Assembly: GCF_020831365.1 (NCBI RefSeq)
Contig: NZ_JAJHPV010000012.1
Span: 1 to 64,000 of the forward strand
Length of the DNA: 64,000 nt
Source of the DNA: Massilia agrisoli
Lineage (GTDB): Bacteria; Pseudomonadota; Gammaproteobacteria; Burkholderiales; Burkholderiaceae_D
Direction: 5' to 3'
Numbering within the stretch: the stretch's first letter is position 1; every line of letters begins with the position of its first letter. Of the stretch, positions 52,858-62,281 are shown piece by piece. The notes below the pieces were generated by a model. The model saw only the letters and a program-made list of their open reading frames with translations, did not search any database and was not told the DNA's origin. The translations under genes and the position numbers were made by a program.

Positions 52858-53814
52858 TTATCGTCTCAAATTCGCGTGCCGTGCTGGCAAATTACGGACG
52901 CGCGCCGGCGCTGCTAACCAGGCTTCGAGGAATTGCACGCACACCCTGACATTGGCAACGGTTTCCAGCCGCGCGGGGTAGATGGCCCACACATCCGCTT
53001 CCTGGCTGTACCCTGGAAGTATCCTCACCAAACTGCCGTCTGCAAGGCTTTGCCCCACATCCCAGATTGAACGCAAGATGATCCCGTGGCCATCGATTGC
53101 CCACTGATGGACCAGCTCGCCATTGTTTGTCGATAGCCTACCCTTGACGCGCACGGTTTCAAGGCCATGTGGCCCGGTCAGTTTCCAGCGCCCGAAATCC
53201 TGGTCGCGCTCGCGGGTCGCGATGCACTGGTGGCGCGCCAGGTCCTCCAGTTGTTGCGGCGTGCCGTGCTCGTCCAGGTACGCTGGCGATGCACACAGCA
53301 CGCGCGCATTCCCGGCGATTCGCCGGGCGATGAGATGCGGTTCATGAACTTGTCCGACACGAATGTCGAGGTGGAATCCTTCCGCAATCAGGTCGACCGG
53401 GCGGTCCAGCAACTCCAGTTGCACTTCCAGTTCAGGGTAGTCGCGCGCCATTGCGGACATGGCTTGCGCGACACGATTGCGCCCAAATCCCGAACTGGTG
53501 CATATGCGCAGCAGGCCGCGGGGCGCGCTGCCTTTCTGCGAAATTGCTTCCGCAAGCTGGTCAACATCGGCCAGGATGCGCTGCGCCCACTGATGGACGA
53601 CAGTCCCATGGTCGGTCAACCAGACCCTGCGTGTGGTCCTGTGCAGCAGCCGTACCTGCAAGGTCTTTTCCAGGATGGCGATGCGCTTGCTGACGAGCGC
53701 GTTCGACACGCCCAGCTCCAGTGCCGATGCGGCAAAACTCTGCTTGCGCACGACGACGCAGAACAGGTCGAGATCTTCCAGCAGCGGCTGGTTCAGTTTA
53801 AGGTTGGAGCGCAT
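52858..53814 (-). CDS. LysR family transcriptional regulator (divergent from the malate/tartrate dehydrogenase)
   Basis: A 318-residue LysR protein. The N-terminal HTH (about residues 12-70, SFAASALELGVSNALVSKRIAILEKTLQVRLLHRTTRRVWLTDHG in parts) and a substrate-binding domain (LRICTSSGFGRNRVAQAM) are intact. It is divergent from the dehydrogenase by 142 bp, the standard setting for dmlR-dmlA. The ATG at 53814 abuts a triple 10-bp tandem repeat and has no ribosome-binding site. Confidence 0.88.
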   Translation of the reverse strand: MRSNLKLNQPLLEDLDLFCVVVRKQSFAASALELGVSNALVSKRIAILEKTLQVRLLHRTTRRVWLTDHGTVVHQWAQRILADVDQLAEAISQKGSAPRGLLRICTSSGFGRNRVAQAMSAMARDYPELEVQLELLDRPVDLIAEGFHLDIRVGQVHEPHLIARRIAGNARVLCASPAYLDEHGTPQQLEDLARHQCIATRERDQDFGRWKLTGPHGLETVRVKGRLSTNNGELVHQWAIDGHGIILRSIWDVGQSLADGSLVRILPGYSQEADVWAIYPARLETVANVRVCVQFLEAWLAAPARVRNLPARHANLRR

Positions 53815-53844
53815 TGGCTGGGGATGGCTGGGGATGGCTGGGCC
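53815..53844. repeat. Triple 10-bp tandem repeat at the LysR start
   Basis: TGGCTGGGGA is repeated at 53815-53824 and 53825-53834, and a third copy (TGGCTGGGCC) follows at 53835-53844. It occupies the position of the LysR ribosome-binding site, so slippage here could alter translation or operator spacing. Confidence 0.7.
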
Positions 53845-53956
53845 GGAGTATTCACGTTTCGTGTTCTATGGGGTCACATGTTGGGTAATTATATTTCAGG
53901 TCGTATGCAGTAAGATTGACTCGTTCTTAACTCTCCGACCAGCAAGAGGCGCCAGG

Positions 53957-55042
53957 ATGAAAACCCATAAGATCGCAGTGATTGCCGGCGACGGCATCGG
54001 TAATGAGGTCATGCCGGAAGGTATGCGCGTGCTGGAAGCTGCCGCGCACAAGTTCGACCTCGTCCTCGAATTCACGACCATGGCATGGGCCAATTGCGAC
54101 TATTACCTGAAGCATGGCCAGATGATGCCGGACGACTGGCGCCAGCAGCTCGACGGTTTCGATGCCATTTATTTCGGCGCCGCTGGCATGCCGGACAAGG
54201 TTCCCGACCACATCTCGCTGTGGGGCTCGTTGCTGAAGTTCCGCCGCGAGTTCGACCAGTACGTCAACCTGCGCCCGGTACGGCTGATGCCTGGCGTGCC
54301 CTGCCCGCTGGCCAACCGCCAGCCTGGCGACATCGATTTCTATGTGGTGCGCGAGAATACCGAAGGCGAATACTCTTCGGTTGGCGGCAAGATGTTCGAG
54401 AACACCGACCGCGAGTTTGTGGTGCAGGATGCGATTTTCACGCGCCAGGGCACCGACCGTATCCTGAAATACGCTTTCGACCTGGCCCAAAGCCGGCCAA
54501 AGAAGCACCTGACGTCGGCCACCAAGTCGAACGGCATTTCCATCAGCATGCCGTACTGGGACGAACGAGTCGAGGCAATGGCGCCAGCCTATCCGGATGT
54601 ACGCTGGGACAAGTACCACATCGACATCCTGTGCGCGCGCTTCGTGCTGTCGCCGGAGCGCTTTGATGTGGTGGTGGCCTCCAACTTGTTTGGCGACATC
54701 CTGTCCGATCTTGGCCCCGCATGCACCGGCACGATCGGCATCGCGCCGTCAGCCAACCTGAACCCGGAACGCAGCTTCCCATCGCTGTTCGAGCCCGTGC
54801 ATGGCTCAGCCCCTGACATCTTCGGCAAGAACATCGCCAATCCGATCGGCATGATCTGGTCGGGCGCCATGATGCTCGACTTCCTTGGGAATGGCGACGC
54901 GCGCTACACCGCGGCGCATGATGCGATCATACGGGCAATTGAAACGGTACTGGTGCGGGGCCCGACTACCCCTGACCTCAAAGGCAGCGCGAGCACCACT
55001 GACGTCGGCAAAGCGATCGCCGCCGCGCTGGGCGAACGCTAG
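53957..55042 (+). CDS. Tartrate dehydrogenase / D-malate dehydrogenase (isopropylmalate dehydrogenase family)
   Basis: A 361-residue enzyme of the NAD-dependent beta-decarboxylating group. Visible are IAGDGIGNEVMPEG, the Arg-rich substrate loop (LRPVRLMPGV), DFYVVRENTEGEYSSVGG, the Asp metal ligands in VVASNLFGDILSDLG and the FEPVHGSAPDIFGKNIANP block. Motif details match TtuC/DmlA rather than LeuB. It converts D-malate to pyruvate and CO2, or acts on tartrate. It is divergently regulated by LysR. Confidence 0.92.
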   Translation: MKTHKIAVIAGDGIGNEVMPEGMRVLEAAAHKFDLVLEFTTMAWANCDYYLKHGQMMPDDWRQQLDGFDAIYFGAAGMPDKVPDHISLWGSLLKFRREFDQYVNLRPVRLMPGVPCPLANRQPGDIDFYVVRENTEGEYSSVGGKMFENTDREFVVQDAIFTRQGTDRILKYAFDLAQSRPKKHLTSATKSNGISISMPYWDERVEAMAPAYPDVRWDKYHIDILCARFVLSPERFDVVVASNLFGDILSDLGPACTGTIGIAPSANLNPERSFPSLFEPVHGSAPDIFGKNIANPIGMIWSGAMMLDFLGNGDARYTAAHDAIIRAIETVLVRGPTTPDLKGSASTTDVGKAIAAALGER

Positions 55043-55118
55043 CCAGCACGCAAGGGCATGGCGGGCGCGGGCTGCGCTGCGGTATGATCAGCTTACGCCC
55101 ACGCAACTTATCGACGCC

Positions 55119-55661
55119 ATGCACATCAGCCAGCATCCTACCCATACGCTTGAACTGCGCGTTCGCGAGCTGGTACAGCTGTTTAATTCGCTCGATCCGA
55201 CTCCTTTCCTGAACAAAGACCTCGACCGCGCATGCGAGGCCTTCATCGAGAACTGGGCGCTGTCGCTGCCACATGACAGCCATCTGCACCTGACCATCCA
55301 CGTCGAGCAAATTGACCAGCCGCAGGGCGCCAGCGAGCTGGTGGCGGACGCCATCCACAATTACTATGGCTACAAGATCGGCCTGGTGCGCGGGGAACTC
55401 AAGCAACTGCTGCGCCAGGGGCGGCTCAGCCTGGCGATCGGCCTTGTGTTCGTTACCACCTGCCTGCTGCTGGCTGAGGCAGTGACCACTTTCGTGCCGC
55501 AGCCGGCCGCGCGGATTGCCCACGAGAGCCTCACCATCATCGGCTGGGTGGCGATGTGGCGGCCAGTCCAGGTGTTCCTGTATGACTGGTGGCCGTTGAA
55601 GGGGCGTATCAGGGTGCTGGAAAACCTGCGCTTTGCCCGTGTCAGCGTGGTGCAGGGCTGA
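55119..55661 (+). CDS. Hypothetical two-helix membrane protein
   Basis: A 180-residue protein. The soluble N-terminal half has MHISQHPTHTLELRVRELVQLFNSLDPTPFL and an acidic stretch (HLHLTIHVEQIDQPQGASELVADAIHNYYGYK in parts); two hydrophobic segments follow (IGLVFVTTCLLLAEAVTTF and SLTIIGWVAMWRPVQVFLY), ending in a basic tail. No domain is recognised. No clear ribosome-binding site is present. Confidence 0.7.
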   Translation: MHISQHPTHTLELRVRELVQLFNSLDPTPFLNKDLDRACEAFIENWALSLPHDSHLHLTIHVEQIDQPQGASELVADAIHNYYGYKIGLVRGELKQLLRQGRLSLAIGLVFVTTCLLLAEAVTTFVPQPAARIAHESLTIIGWVAMWRPVQVFLYDWWPLKGRIRVLENLRFARVSVVQG

Positions 55662-55799
55662 CGTCAGCGCCGCCTTCTTCGCGGCCGGGGATCGAACCAC
55701 GGTCACGCGTGTCTAGCTTGAATGGACCCCGTGACCACAGCTGGGGTGCACCAAAAGCCAGGCGGGAGAGTCAAAGGGCGCGACGAACAGAGGAGCACA

Positions 55800-56855
55800 A
55801 TGCAAGGGTTTGATTTCGGCAGCTATCCAATCGGCGTCAATTTCCTCATCTTCAGCGCTGCTGCGGGCATGGTGTGGATTGCCGGTGCCCGGCTCGCACG
55901 CTACGCCGACCAGATCGCCCGCGCGACCGGCATCGGCAGCGGCATTATCGGGCTGGTATTGCTTGGCGGTATAACCTCGCTGCCCGAGATTGCCGTGGGC
56001 GTGTTTGCGGCCTATTCCGGCACCCCTGCCCTGGCGGTCAATAACCTGCTCGGGGGTATCGCGATGCAAAAGGCGATTCTTGCCGGGGTCGACGGATTCA
56101 TCGGCAGGGAAGCATTGACTGTCATCGCCGCAACACCCGGCTTGCTGCTGCAGGGGGCATTCAGCACGCTGTTGCTGGTGATCGTTGCCGTTGCCATCGT
56201 TACCAAGGACTACCTGGTCGGCGGCGCGGGGCTATGGTCCTGGGCCCTCCTGCTGGCATATGGCTTCTCGGTCTGGAAGATATCTGTGGCCAGCTCACGG
56301 CTCCCATGGCAGTTGCGTGAGGGCCTCAAGCCTGCCGAGGAGCCGGCCGCCCCGGTAATCGAGGAAGGCGCGCGAGGCGGGCGCTCGCTGCGCGGCGTCG
56401 CCCGCGGCACCATCGTGGCCGCGCTCGTTATCCTGGCCGCGGGTTTCGCGCTTAGTTCCACCGCCGACGCAATCGCCGACCAGTCGGGCCTCGGCGCGAA
56501 TTTCATTGGCGCCGCATTGCTCGCGCTGGCCACGTCACTGCCCGAACTGAGCACCGTTATCGCTGCAATGCGGTTGCGCCGCTATGAGATGGCGATTGCA
56601 GACATCATGGGTACCAGCATGTTCAACGTGATGCTGATATTCCTTGTCGACGCAGTCTACCGCGGGCCACCGGTACTCAGCCTGGCGGGCGACTTTTCCC
56701 TGCTCGCCGCGCTGTTGTGCATCCTGATGGCGATGATTTACCTGATCGGCCTGGTCGAACGCAACAACCGCACGATTGCCCGCTTTGGCGTCGATTCGCT
56801 CGTCATTCTCGCGGTGTACGCCGGGGGCATGATGCTGTTGTTCCAGCTGCGCTGA
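55800..56855 (+). CDS. Sodium/calcium antiporter family membrane protein (CaCA-like)
   Basis: A 351-residue inner-membrane protein with 10-11 predicted helices in two repeats. The alpha motifs are LGGITSLPEIAVG with NNLLGGIAM (first half) and LALATSLPELSTVI with DIMGTSMFNVML (second half). The second matches the exchanger consensus; in the first the usual GSNxxN is degenerate (NNLLGGIAM). It may still exchange cations, but specificity is uncertain. The start follows AGGAGCACA. Confidence 0.8.
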   Translation: MQGFDFGSYPIGVNFLIFSAAAGMVWIAGARLARYADQIARATGIGSGIIGLVLLGGITSLPEIAVGVFAAYSGTPALAVNNLLGGIAMQKAILAGVDGFIGREALTVIAATPGLLLQGAFSTLLLVIVAVAIVTKDYLVGGAGLWSWALLLAYGFSVWKISVASSRLPWQLREGLKPAEEPAAPVIEEGARGGRSLRGVARGTIVAALVILAAGFALSSTADAIADQSGLGANFIGAALLALATSLPELSTVIAAMRLRRYEMAIADIMGTSMFNVMLIFLVDAVYRGPPVLSLAGDFSLLAALLCILMAMIYLIGLVERNNRTIARFGVDSLVILAVYAGGMMLLFQLR

Positions 56856-56866
56856 TGGCAGCCTCG

Positions 56867-57577
56867 CTAGCCGTGAGCATGCCGCGGCCGGTGAGTCAGC
56901 CGCGGGGTCAGGTGCGCAATCTTGTCCCACGCCCCATAGTGGGTCTTGATCCGCCCGGGCGGATACGACAACAGCACCAGTGCGGCGCCGAGGAGCAGCG
57001 AGGCCCCCGTGGCCATGCCTGAATATCCCTCAAGTACCCAGGGCGCCAGCATCAGCCATGCCCCGAAGCCGATGTTGGCAAAGCGCAGTGGCCGCGCCAT
57101 CTCTCCCCACGCCATGATGCTGAAGGTGATGACCAGCGATCCGATAATGTGGTCGTTGTCGGCGGCCTGCCCTGCCGTACCGAACAGCACCCGCGTAAAC
57201 ATCAGTACCACGCCTGCCAGGGTGCACAGCGCAAGGGTCCACGGAACGCTGACCCCGGTCAGCAGCATTTCGCGCAATATGGTCCGGGCCGGCGCCGCAA
57301 AGTTGTCGGAGTAATCGGCGTTTCCGCCTTCCATCGTGTCACCGCGCAGCAGCACATACCACCATGGCCGCCCTTGCAGCCGGCGCGCTTTCAGGAACTG
57401 CAGGGTCGCCAGGATTTCGTCGAACGAATACGGGATCTGCAGCAGCATGGCCAGCGCGCCCACCAGGCACAAGGTGCACCATGTGCCGATTACCACCGGT
57501 TGGATGATGATGAAGAACACGCTGACCGCACCAAGGGGCACGATCAGGATGCCAAACAGCAGTACCAGCCACGGCAT
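56867..57577 (-). CDS. VKOR-like and SPW-repeat membrane protein, downstream half of a split gene
   Basis: A 236-residue membrane protein. Its N-terminus (MPWLVLLFG...IGTWCTLCLVGALAMLLQIPYSFDE) carries the VKOR CxxC; the C-terminal half has SPW-type helices (WLMLAPWVLEGYSG). In-frame upstream codons run into the stop of the epimerase-SPW gene, so the two probably were one protein (see finding). There is no strong ribosome-binding site before the ATG. Quinone/disulfide chemistry is inferred for the intact form. Confidence 0.7.
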   Translation of the reverse strand: MPWLVLLFGILIVPLGAVSVFFIIIQPVVIGTWCTLCLVGALAMLLQIPYSFDEILATLQFLKARRLQGRPWWYVLLRGDTMEGGNADYSDNFAAPARTILREMLLTGVSVPWTLALCTLAGVVLMFTRVLFGTAGQAADNDHIIGSLVITFSIMAWGEMARPLRFANIGFGAWLMLAPWVLEGYSGMATGASLLLGAALVLLSYPPGRIKTHYGAWDKIAHLTPRLTHRPRHAHG

Positions 57578-57583
57578 GGTGCG

Positions 57584-59407
57584 TCATCGGCGCTTGTCGC
57601 CAATGACGCCGGTGACGATCTCAAGCGCGTACACCGTTGCGCCGAGCCCGGCGTCGGATACCGGCCACGCTTCCGATACAGATGAGGTGATAATGCGCTC
57701 AGTGCCTGTGCCAAAGAACGGGTCCCATGCGGCATCGATATGGCCCAGCTGATACGCCGCCAGGTAGCGCGAGATGAACAGCCCGACGAACGCCAGCGCG
57801 ATGATCGGCAGTCGGTTGGTCCAGCCCGACGGGCTGTAATCCCAGCCGGGCGGCGCGTCCGGTCCGCTGACCCTGGCGACCGGGCTGATGCCTGGCGCAG
57901 GCGGCACCGCCACCGCAAATATGATCAGCAGCGAGCCCACAATGGTGTCGCTGGCGTACGCGGCCGCGCTCGGGGTCCACAGCACGATCGGAGCGTACAG
58001 CAGCCACAGTCCGAGCGCGGCCGTTGCCCAGCGCGCCCAGCCGGCGTCGCGTGACAGCGACAGTGTGGCGAACAGTACCACCAGCGCGCCGGTCAGCATC
58101 TCGCTGGCCGTCATCCAGGTGGCGGAATAGGCGAGGCCGCGCCCGTTAGGGGCCAGTAGCGCGCCCTGCTCCATCCACTGCTGCGCGAGGCCGAGCGCGA
58201 ACGGACTGGCGATCAGCCACAGGCCCAGTGCAATGTTCGCGAAATGGCACCACAGGGTGCGCTGGTGTTCAGTTCGGTCGAGGCGCTGGTACTCGGCCAG
58301 CACGCGGGCGCCGCCGTGGCCCGTGTCGGGCGCGGCTTCCATCCACAGCGGCAGCGGGATCTTGTTGCGCTGGTACCAGCCTGCCGGGTCGGCGCGCAGC
58401 CGCGCGATCATGGCCTGGAGCCCGCGCCGAAGGGTATGCTGCGGCCGCCATCCGAGCATGGATTCTGCGCGGGAAATGTCGAGCTCGTAGTGGTCGTCGG
58501 CAAGTTGAACCATGAATGGCCGGATGAATGGCTGCACGCCGCGGTCAATTGCGTCGGGCACCACCGCCTCGGCCTTGGTTTCCAGCCAGGCGCCGGCCGC
58601 GGCCACGGTTTTCGGGATCGAACGCGTCTCCCATTGCTCGCCGTGCAGGAGCCAGGCGATCAGGTTTTGTAGTGCCTCGTAGCTTTCGGTGGCCGGTTCG
58701 CCGACCAGCAAGGTTGTCTCCGGCGGCAACTGCCGGCGCCGGTCGAGCGCGGCCCGGAATGCGTCAGCCACGTCGTCGATATGTACGAATGCCTGGCCGT
58801 GAGAGGCGTCGCCCGGGAATATACGGCTGAGCATCTGGCGCTCGAAGATGCGCTGGATCTGGTTGGCCAGCGATGGCACCTCGCAGTCGTCGGTGTAGAC
58901 GCCGGCAAGCCGCAGCGTCAGCGCAGGGATCTTGCCGTGCTCGAGCGCCACGATGCGTTCCGCCGCCACCTTCGATTCCGGATACGGCCAGGCCGGCGCT
59001 AGCGGCGAGGTTTCGCTGATGGGATGGCCCGGCGCCCCCGGCGCATGGACCAGCATGGTGCTGGCATAGACAAACTGTTCGACCTCGAACCCCTGGAGTG
59101 CCCGCAGCAGGTTCTGCGTCCCTTCGACGTTGACCGACTCATACAGGGGATTGGGTTCGCCGGAAAAGTCGTAAAACGCGGCAAGGTGGATCACGGACGC
59201 CAGCCTGCCCTCGTATCGCTCGCGCAAGGCGGCGAAGGCCGCGGCGAGTCCCTCCTCGGACGTGATGTCGGCATTGATGCAGGCGTCGCCCTTGCATTCG
59301 CGCTCGAAGCCAACCACCGTGTAGGCGTCGGCCAGCCGGGCCGCGATGGCGCGCCCGATCCGCCCTTCCGATCCGGTAACCAATACGACAGGTTTATCTG
59401 AAGCCAT
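57584..59407 (-). CDS. NAD-dependent epimerase fused to SPW repeats and the start of a VKOR-like domain
   Basis: A 607-residue protein. An extended SDR/epimerase domain (TGSEGRIGRAIA, then YPESKVAAE with YxxxK) covers about residues 1-300. Then come SPW-repeat membrane segments (ANIALGLWLIASPFALG; ALGLWLLYAPIVLW) and a further helix region (AFVGLFISRYLAAYQLGHIDAAWDPFFGTGTERI) resembling the opening of a VKOR domain. It ends GVIGDKRR-stop. The ATG at 59407 has GGGAGG upstream. The function is unknown; a membrane-linked redox or sugar-modifying role is possible. Confidence 0.78.
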   Translation of the reverse strand: MASDKPVVLVTGSEGRIGRAIAARLADAYTVVGFERECKGDACINADITSEEGLAAAFAALRERYEGRLASVIHLAAFYDFSGEPNPLYESVNVEGTQNLLRALQGFEVEQFVYASTMLVHAPGAPGHPISETSPLAPAWPYPESKVAAERIVALEHGKIPALTLRLAGVYTDDCEVPSLANQIQRIFERQMLSRIFPGDASHGQAFVHIDDVADAFRAALDRRRQLPPETTLLVGEPATESYEALQNLIAWLLHGEQWETRSIPKTVAAAGAWLETKAEAVVPDAIDRGVQPFIRPFMVQLADDHYELDISRAESMLGWRPQHTLRRGLQAMIARLRADPAGWYQRNKIPLPLWMEAAPDTGHGGARVLAEYQRLDRTEHQRTLWCHFANIALGLWLIASPFALGLAQQWMEQGALLAPNGRGLAYSATWMTASEMLTGALVVLFATLSLSRDAGWARWATAALGLWLLYAPIVLWTPSAAAYASDTIVGSLLIIFAVAVPPAPGISPVARVSGPDAPPGWDYSPSGWTNRLPIIALAFVGLFISRYLAAYQLGHIDAAWDPFFGTGTERIITSSVSEAWPVSDAGLGATVYALEIVTGVIGDKRR

Positions 59408-59597
59408 GCATCGCCTCCCGCGGCACGCTACCCGTTCCTTTCAGTATAGCGCCGCAAATGCGTGTGACATTGATGGCGGCGTGGATACCGGATGCAACTT
59501 TTTCGGCGCCGCGATGACAGTATCCGCGTGGAACCGGCATACAGGCAGTCCGGCCTGCTACCATCAAGGCCTCCAGACTTGAACAAGGATACGCCGG

Positions 59598-60152
59598 ATG
59601 CGCACTGAAAAAGAAAAGATGCTGGCAGAAGAGCCCTACAACTCGCTCGACCCGCAGTTGGTCGAGGAGCGCCTCCGGGCACGCGAACTGTGCCAGCAGT
59701 TGAATGCCCTCTCCCCGCGCGCTCCAGAGGCGCAGCGGCAGGAACTTGTGTCCAGCTTGTTCGGCGCGTCGACCAATGCGTATGTCACCCCGCCGTTCGC
59801 CTGCGACTACGGCACCAATATCGAATTGGGCAACGGTGTCTACTTCAATTTCAACTGCGTCGTGCTGGATGTGGCCAAGGTCGTCATCGGGAACAATGTG
59901 ATGTTCGGCCCGGCAGTGCAAATCTACACCGCCACCCATCCGATGGATCGTGTCGAGCGGCGCAGCGGGGTCGAATCCGGCAAGGCGATTCGCATCGGCA
60001 ACGACGTCTGGATCGGGGGCGCGGCGGTCATTTGCCCAGGCGTCAGCATCGGTGACGGCGCCGTGATTGGCGCAGGCAGCGTGGTGGTGAGGGATATTCC
60101 AGCGGGCGTTTTTGCGGCAGGAAATCCCTGCAAAGTGATTCGGAGCTTATAG
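59598..60152 (+). CDS. Sugar O-acetyltransferase (maltose/galactoside acetyltransferase type)
   Basis: A 184-residue left-handed beta-helix acetyltransferase. The maltose-acetyltransferase N-domain ([31 protein letters not shown]) is followed by hexapeptide repeats, the catalytic His in TATHPMD, and [26 protein letters not shown]. It uses acetyl-CoA to acetylate sugars such as maltose or glucose. AAGGA lies upstream. It stands alone. Confidence 0.92.
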   Translation: MRTEKEKMLAEEPYNSLDPQLVEERLRARELCQQLNALSPRAPEAQRQELVSSLFGASTNAYVTPPFACDYGTNIELGNGVYFNFNCVVLDVAKVVIGNNVMFGPAVQIYTATHPMDRVERRSGVESGKAIRIGNDVWIGGAAVICPGVSIGDGAVIGAGSVVVRDIPAGVFAAGNPCKVIRSL

Positions 60153-60160
60153 CACCGCCG

Positions 60161-60547
60161 CTACGACTGCAGTTTCCCAATCATGTGGTCGAGCACCCTG
60201 GTGTGCTCGTGCTGCGGGCTGAACAAGATAACCTCGGCATCTTCGTCAACCCTGACACTGTGTCCCGGCGGCCAATAGAAAATGTCGTTTGCGCGAACCG
60301 CTTCTTGTGACCCGTCCGCATAGCTGACGGTCACCGCCCCCTTGATGACGTAGCCCCAGTGCGGCGACTGGCACAGGTCGCCTTCAAGTCCGCGCAGCAA
60401 GGGGGCGATGTCCATTCCTGCCGGCAGCGAGAAAAACTCGCCGCTGATCTTGCCGTAGCCAGTGGCGTCGCCGAAGTCGGTCAGCTGGCGCGCTGCGACG
60501 CCTGGCCCGCCGATTTTGACCGGGATTTCTTGTTTGGCGATATGCAT
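60161..60547 (-). CDS. Cupin domain protein
   Basis: A 128-residue single-cupin protein. Cupin motif 1 is degenerate (QSPHWGYVIKGAVTVSYADG) and motif 2 ends FYWPPGHSVRVDEDAEVILFSP. AAAGGA precedes the ATG. Metal ligands are incomplete, so it may be a non-catalytic cupin. It is convergent with the acetyltransferase gene. Function unknown. Confidence 0.75.
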   Translation of the reverse strand: MHIAKQEIPVKIGGPGVAARQLTDFGDATGYGKISGEFFSLPAGMDIAPLLRGLEGDLCQSPHWGYVIKGAVTVSYADGSQEAVRANDIFYWPPGHSVRVDEDAEVILFSPQHEHTRVLDHMIGKLQS

Positions 60548-60775
60548 GGTGCCCGTCCTTTCCTGCGCATGCGGCGGCCAGATGGCGCCAGTGGCATGGC
60601 AATTCCCAGTCTAGGTCACCCACGCTGGAAAACAATCATGCATTCTGCTGGCTCGGGCCCGCTGCCCGCGCGGCGCCCCGTAGTCGCCCTCTTACAAGTT
60701 GCCAGCATGCGTGCCGATACGCTACGGCTGAGCTTAAGGCAATAATCGGGAACCACCACCAACGAGGCAAGGCGA

Positions 60776-61720
60776 ATGAGCGATCAACTGCGCGATGAAG
60801 CACTGCTGGCCCTGGGCCGCCAGTTGCAGGCCTCCGGCTACCGCTTCACCACGATCACGCAGGCGAACCACCGCAGGGTCAACGACAGGCCGGAAAACGC
60901 CTGGGCGCGCAAGCTTGCCGATGTGCTCGGCTGGAGCCGGCCTTTCCGCGACGGCACGCTCGATGCCGGCACCGTCGGGTTGATGCGCGCCGCCGGCATC
61001 CTGGCCGCGCATGGAGATGGCTGGAAAAGCACCTTGCGCGCCTCCACCATCGGCGACCAGTTGTTCTTCCATTCAGCCTACCCGACATCAAGCGACGATG
61101 CGGTCTTTTTCGGCCCCGACACCTACCGCTTCGTGCGCGCCCTCGACGCCTGCCTGGCCGTGCCGGGCAACCCGGTCATGCGCGCGGTCGATATCGGCTG
61201 CGGCAGCGGACCCGGCGCCCTCGCCGTGGCGCGCCGCTTCCCCGCAGCGCAGGTCATCGGCGCGGACATCAACGAAAGCGCCCTGCGGCTCACGCGCATC
61301 AACAGCCAGCTGGCCGGCGCCGGCAATGTCGTTACCAAACACAGCAACCTGCTCGCTGGCCTCGACGGCGAGTTCGACCTGATCATTTCCAACCCGCCCT
61401 ATGTACAGGACCCTGACGAGCTGCCTTACCGCCACGGCGGCGGCGAGTTTGGCGCGGGCTTGTCGCTGGCCATTGTCGATGCGGCGATCGAGCGGCTCGC
61501 AACAGGCGGCGCCCTGCTGCTGTACACCGGAGTCGCCATCGTTGACGGCGCCGACCTGTTCCAGCGCCAAGCCGGCGCCCGGCTCGACCGCGCAGGCTTC
61601 AACTGGGCCTACGAGGAGATCGACCCCGACATTTTCGGGTCCGAACTGTCGAGCGAGGCGTATGCCACGGCCGACCGCCTCGCCGCGGTCCTGTTGCGCG
61701 CCGAACGTCCGCAGCATTGA
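60776..61720 (+). CDS. HemK/RsmC-like SAM-dependent methyltransferase
   Basis: A 314-residue protein. An N-terminal helical region (about 1-110) precedes a Rossmann domain with VDIGCGSGPGALAVARRF and the catalytic NPPYVQDPDELPYRHGGGEFG. The NPPY motif marks N-methyltransferases of Gln (PrmC/HemK) or rRNA bases. It is not the housekeeping prmC, since that would be a cluster gene with prfA. The target is unknown. Confidence 0.85.
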   Translation: MSDQLRDEALLALGRQLQASGYRFTTITQANHRRVNDRPENAWARKLADVLGWSRPFRDGTLDAGTVGLMRAAGILAAHGDGWKSTLRASTIGDQLFFHSAYPTSSDDAVFFGPDTYRFVRALDACLAVPGNPVMRAVDIGCGSGPGALAVARRFPAAQVIGADINESALRLTRINSQLAGAGNVVTKHSNLLAGLDGEFDLIISNPPYVQDPDELPYRHGGGEFGAGLSLAIVDAAIERLATGGALLLYTGVAIVDGADLFQRQAGARLDRAGFNWAYEEIDPDIFGSELSSEAYATADRLAAVLLRAERPQH

Positions 61721-61759
61721 GCGATTCTCTCGCGGGTGCTTTTCAGCTATGATTTCGAG

Positions 61760-62275
61760 ATGACAAGCACTACCCCAGACGATACTCCAGCGCAAGCACC
61801 TGTCCCATCGGCGGACGAGGACGCGGCCGTACGCGTGCTGCGCCAGTTCCGCATCGTATTTAACACCGTGAAAGCCCACTTTCGCCAGGTAGAGCGCGAT
61901 ACCGGCGTCGGCGGCGCACAGCTGTGGGCGCTGAGCGAGATCCGTGCGACGCCGGGCATCGGCGTCAATGACCTCGCGCGTGCCCTCGACGTGCATCAGT
62001 CGACCGCCAGCAACCTGGTCAAAAGCCTGCTCGACCGCGGCCTGGTGAAGGCCGACCGCAGCGGCCGCGATCGCCGCATCGTGCTGCTGTCGCTGCTGCC
62101 GGCCGGCGCCGCCGTGCTCGATTCGGCCCCCGCCCCGTTCGCCGGTGTCTTGCCGGGTGCGCTCGCCGGCCTCGACCTGGCCACGCTGAACCGCCTGGAG
62201 ACCGACCTGGCCACCGTGATCTCGCTGTTGCGCGCCGATCCGGCCGGCGCCAAGGTCCCGCTGTCCGAACTGTAA
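61760..62275 (+). CDS. MarR family transcriptional regulator
   Basis: A 171-residue winged-helix regulator with a 30-residue Pro/Ala-rich N-terminal extension. The HTH is in VNDLARALDVHQSTASNLVKSLLDRGLVKADRSGRDRR, with the DxR wing (GRDRRIVLLSL). The first ATG (61760) follows CGAG only. It lies between the methyltransferase and the convergent transporter gene; the regulon is unknown. Confidence 0.9.
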   Translation: MTSTTPDDTPAQAPVPSADEDAAVRVLRQFRIVFNTVKAHFRQVERDTGVGGAQLWALSEIRATPGIGVNDLARALDVHQSTASNLVKSLLDRGLVKADRSGRDRRIVLLSLLPAGAAVLDSAPAPFAGVLPGALAGLDLATLNRLETDLATVISLLRADPAGAKVPLSEL

Positions 62276-62281
62276 AGCCTG

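Noticed and set aside
52695-52949. Plus-strand frame VTTGASSNQWTDVLKGNANVAS that reads like a protein
   Set aside because: There is no start codon with a ribosome-binding site, no recognised domain, and it runs into the LysR gene in antisense; at best a remnant.
55680-55720. GGGGATCGAACC resembling a tRNA T-arm on the minus strand
   Set aside because: The flanking 5-bp T-stem does not pair and no acceptor, D or anticodon stems can be built; it is probably chance.
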